The notes beneath the pieces were generated by a model, which ran no database searches, was not told the DNA's origin, and saw only the letters and a list, made by a program, of their open reading frames with translations. A stretch of DNA of 64,000 nt, taken from the NCBI GenBank assembly GCA_024233835.1, contig JACKPC010000002.1:85001-149000 (forward strand), written 5' to 3'. Position numbers and translations under genes: made by a program. How positions within the stretch are numbered: position 1 is the first letter of the stretch; each line of letters starts with the position of its first letter. This DNA is from Leptospiraceae bacterium. GTDB taxonomy: Bacteria; Spirochaetota; Leptospiria; Leptospirales; Leptospiraceae. Positions 62,305 to 64,000 of the stretch are shown here, one piece after another.

Positions 62305-63054
62305 TCAATCTAATTTACTAATAAAAAGTGTGAGAGGCCAAATGATCTTTCTTTTTATCTCATCCCCTCCCCATATTTCTCTAAACTCAGGGTAGACCCG
62401 GTCTATGGGATCCGCTCCATGCTCCTGCCTGTAGGCCTGAACAGCTGACCAGGTAGAAAGATAGCCCAGCATTTCGGTAAGAGTCCATTCTTTTTCCATT
62501 TCAAAAGAATAGATTTCAAGCCTGGAATACGGAAAAGGAATAGACGAATATTTCTTCTCCACATGCATTCTTTCCTTAGGCCAGTAACTTTCTAAAAGTC
62601 CCCTGTAAAAATACTGTACCAAGCTATCAAGTTTCTCCTGTTGAAAAGAATGCACTCCATAGGTCCAGGCAGAAAAGACTGCCCCTTTTGCTGCCACCCG
62701 CTTTACTTCTTTAAAAAAAGCTTCAAACTCAAACCAGTGAAGGGCCTGGGCAACTGAGATTAAGTCAATACTTTTGTCGGGAATGGGTACTTTTTCCGCT
62801 TTTGCTTTCATATAACGAATATTCGGTTTCTGAATAGCACGAGAAATTTGTTTTTCACTCGGGTCTGTTGCAATTACCTCTGTAAAATGTTCTGCCAGTG
62901 TAGAAGTAGCCTGTCCGCTACCACAGCCGCAATCCCAGGCACGGTTAAAACGAGAGCAGGCAGAAAAAACTTTGTCATACAGGGTTTTGGGATACACCGG
63001 ACGGTATCTTCTGTATTCATCCGAGCGTATAGAAAAATGGTCTTTGTAATCCAA
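62305..63054 (-). CDS. Class I SAM-dependent methyltransferase
   Basis: 249 residues. SAM motif I DCGCGSGQATSTLAEHF (about 41-57), VIATDPSEKQI, and LISVAQALHWFEFEAFFKEV, typical of the Methyltransf_11 'ubiE-like/trans-aconitate' group. The start codon is TTG with GAGGA spaced correctly; that ribosome-binding site lies in the last codons of the heptose adenylyltransferase gene. Its place after two heptose genes suggests, but does not prove, a role in lipopolysaccharide or polysaccharide modification. Confidence 0.78.
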   Translation of the reverse strand: MDYKDHFSIRSDEYRRYRPVYPKTLYDKVFSACSRFNRAWDCGCGSGQATSTLAEHFTEVIATDPSEKQISRAIQKPNIRYMKAKAEKVPIPDKSIDLISVAQALHWFEFEAFFKEVKRVAAKGAVFSAWTYGVHSFQQEKLDSLVQYFYRGLLESYWPKERMHVEKKYSSIPFPYSRLEIYSFEMEKEWTLTEMLGYLSTWSAVQAYRQEHGADPIDRVYPEFREIWGGDEIKRKIIWPLTLFISKLD

Positions 63055-63057
63055 TTA

Positions 63058-63534
63058 TTATCCTCCTCTCGCTTTTTGAATTATCGAGCTGGTTGATTTT
63101 CCTTCGACAAATGAGAGTATAAAAACATCTCCTCCGTATTGTTTTACTACCGGGTACTCAGGCAAATCTTCCTTTTTATAGTCTCCACCCTTTACATGAA
63201 TATGAGGCCGTACAAGATGCAATAGCTCTACCGGCGTGTCCTGAGAAAATAGGGTTACATAGTCCACGAAACGCAGTGCCAGTAAAACAGCAGCCCTGTC
63301 TTCTTCCGGATTAATGGGTCTTGATTCTCCCTTTAACTTCTTCACCGAGCTATCTGAGTTTAAGCCGAGCCATAAAATATCTCCAAGGGACTTTGCTTCA
63401 GAAAGATAAGATACATGTCCGCGATGTAATATATCAAAGCAACCGTTGGTAAAAACAATTTTCTTGTCTTTTAGAGTATTTCGTAACTCTAATACTTTCT
63501 CAAACGGGATAAGTCTTTCGAAAAAATCTTGCAT
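63058..63534 (-). CDS. rfaE2: D-glycero-beta-D-manno-heptose 1-phosphate adenylyltransferase
   Basis: 158 residues. Nucleotidyltransferase motif FTNGCFDILHRGHVSYL (HxGH), GLNSDSSVKKLKG and the C-terminal GKSTSSII are typical of the HldE C-terminal domain. It makes ADP-heptose for lipopolysaccharide core. Here it is a separate gene: the ATG overlaps the TGA of the kinase gene by one base (TGATG), so the activities fused in E. coli HldE are split but coupled. Confidence 0.9.
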   Translation of the reverse strand: MQDFFERLIPFEKVLELRNTLKDKKIVFTNGCFDILHRGHVSYLSEAKSLGDILWLGLNSDSSVKKLKGESRPINPEEDRAAVLLALRFVDYVTLFSQDTPVELLHLVRPHIHVKGGDYKKEDLPEYPVVKQYGGDVFILSFVEGKSTSSIIQKARGG

Positions 63535-64000
63535 CAGGACAAAACTCCCATTTTTACCAGTTGTTTTTCTAATTCTTCGAGACTTACCGTGGCTGCTCCT
63601 AATTTCTCTATCACTTTCCCGGCTGCCGCATTAGCAACTTTAGAAGCCTCGAGAGCATTCAAACCGGCCAGATAAAATGCGGTAAATATGGAAATAACCG
63701 TATCACCGGCTCCCGTCACATCGTATACTTCCCTGGCTACCGTAGGAATATGATGAAAAGTCTTCGTTTCCCTTTCATAGAGACTCATCCCCTTCTCTCC
63801 CCTGGTTACCATCATGTATTTGGCTTCAAGTTTATTGGCAAGTTCTATAGCTCCCAGTTCCACATCTTCCGTTTCTTCTAACTTACGCTCTAAAGCCCTG
63901 CCCGCCTCATGGTGGTTAGGAGTCAGAATTCCCGCTTCTTTATATAAAAAGAAATGGTTAACCTGAGGATCCACTGCTACAAATTTCTTTTGTTCTTTTG
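63534..64000 (-). CDS. rfaE1: D-glycero-beta-D-manno-heptose-7-phosphate kinase, C-terminal part (5' end outside window)
   Basis: The frame is open to the end of the window, so the first codon lies beyond 64000; the GTG at 63974 is internal. About 154 residues are visible. FVAVDPQV, ILTPNHHEAGRAL, MMVTRGEKGMSLY and DVTGAGDTVISIFTA (PfkB signature with the catalytic Asp of GAGD) identify the ribokinase-like HldE kinase domain. It phosphorylates heptose-7-phosphate at C1 before the adenylyltransferase encoded next. Confidence 0.88.
   Translation of the reverse strand, partial: KEQKKFVAVDPQVNHFFLYKEAGILTPNHHEAGRALERKLEETEDVELGAIELANKLEAKYMMVTRGEKGMSLYERETKTFHHIPTVAREVYDVTGAGDTVISIFTAFYLAGLNALEASKVANAAAGKVIEKLGAATVSLEELEKQLVKMGVLS

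Noticed and set aside
1..64000. CRISPR array or tRNA genes
   Set aside because: No regularly spaced repeats of 24-40 bases, and no intergenic TTCRA T-loop with matching acceptor stem was seen by eye.

Overview
The window most likely comes from a spirochaete of the Leptospiraceae. Three things point there. A 5S rRNA gene stands alone at 22963-23080 with its own terminator, and 5S, 16S and 23S genes are unlinked in Leptospira. A FecR-domain lipoprotein resembles the LipL45 family. The window is also rich in lipoproteins, SpoIIE-type phosphatases, PAS/HisKA kinases and TTG-started, tightly coupled genes. Base composition is AT-rich throughout, and especially so in 1-2.4 kb and around 54.9-55.3 kb. 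I cannot name the species.

Layout. 1-6.6 kb is an envelope-glycan block: three large membrane proteins of the glycosyltransferase-C type on the + strand face a minus-strand run of a radical SAM enzyme, two GtrB/DPM1-like glycosyltransferases and a methyltransferase. 7.9-9.9 kb encodes an exported barrel-like protein and a FecR lipoprotein that share a small module. 10-15.6 kb is a five-gene operon (HAD phosphatase, OPA-type transporter, small membrane protein, BetA, BetB). It looks like a route from an imported phosphorylated choline compound to glycine betaine. 15.6-18.5 kb holds an M48 metallopeptidase with C-terminal BamE-like modules plus a lipoprotein. 18.5-21 kb is a 7TMR-DISM/SpoIIE phosphatase. 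21-27.9 kb is mostly housekeeping (5S rRNA, aldehyde dehydrogenase, hpt, pdxJ) with several unrecognised membrane or exported proteins.

28-35.7 kb is one long, almost gapless minus-strand operon. It holds three DUF2330 proteins around an NqrB/RnfD-like membrane protein, then birA, coaX and a membrane protein. Two of the DUF2330 genes are nearly identical over their cores. This DUF2330/RnfD-like cassette is my best candidate for an undescribed system. 35.8-44.2 kb has a GT87 protein, an HtrA-like lipoprotein protease, a Ser/Thr-rich lipoprotein, a thioesterase, a SulP-carbonic anhydrase fusion and lipA.

44.2-57.5 kb is accessory. It contains a complete IS1182-type insertion sequence with terminal inverted repeats, a PadR-SDR pair and a broken tyrosine recombinase. 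A four-gene signalling cluster follows: periplasmic binding protein, membrane histidine kinase, frameshifted hybrid kinase and REC-kinase. Then come a DUF6869 protein, an erythromycin-esterase-like gene preceded by a possible 20-codon leader ORF, and a Crp/Fnr regulator. 57.7-64 kb returns to core-type genes: an OmpA-like protein, a second radical SAM protein next to a chemotaxis receptor, a Gdx/SugE transporter, and a heptose-nucleotide pair (hldE activities on two genes) with a methyltransferase. The first and last coding regions run off the window.
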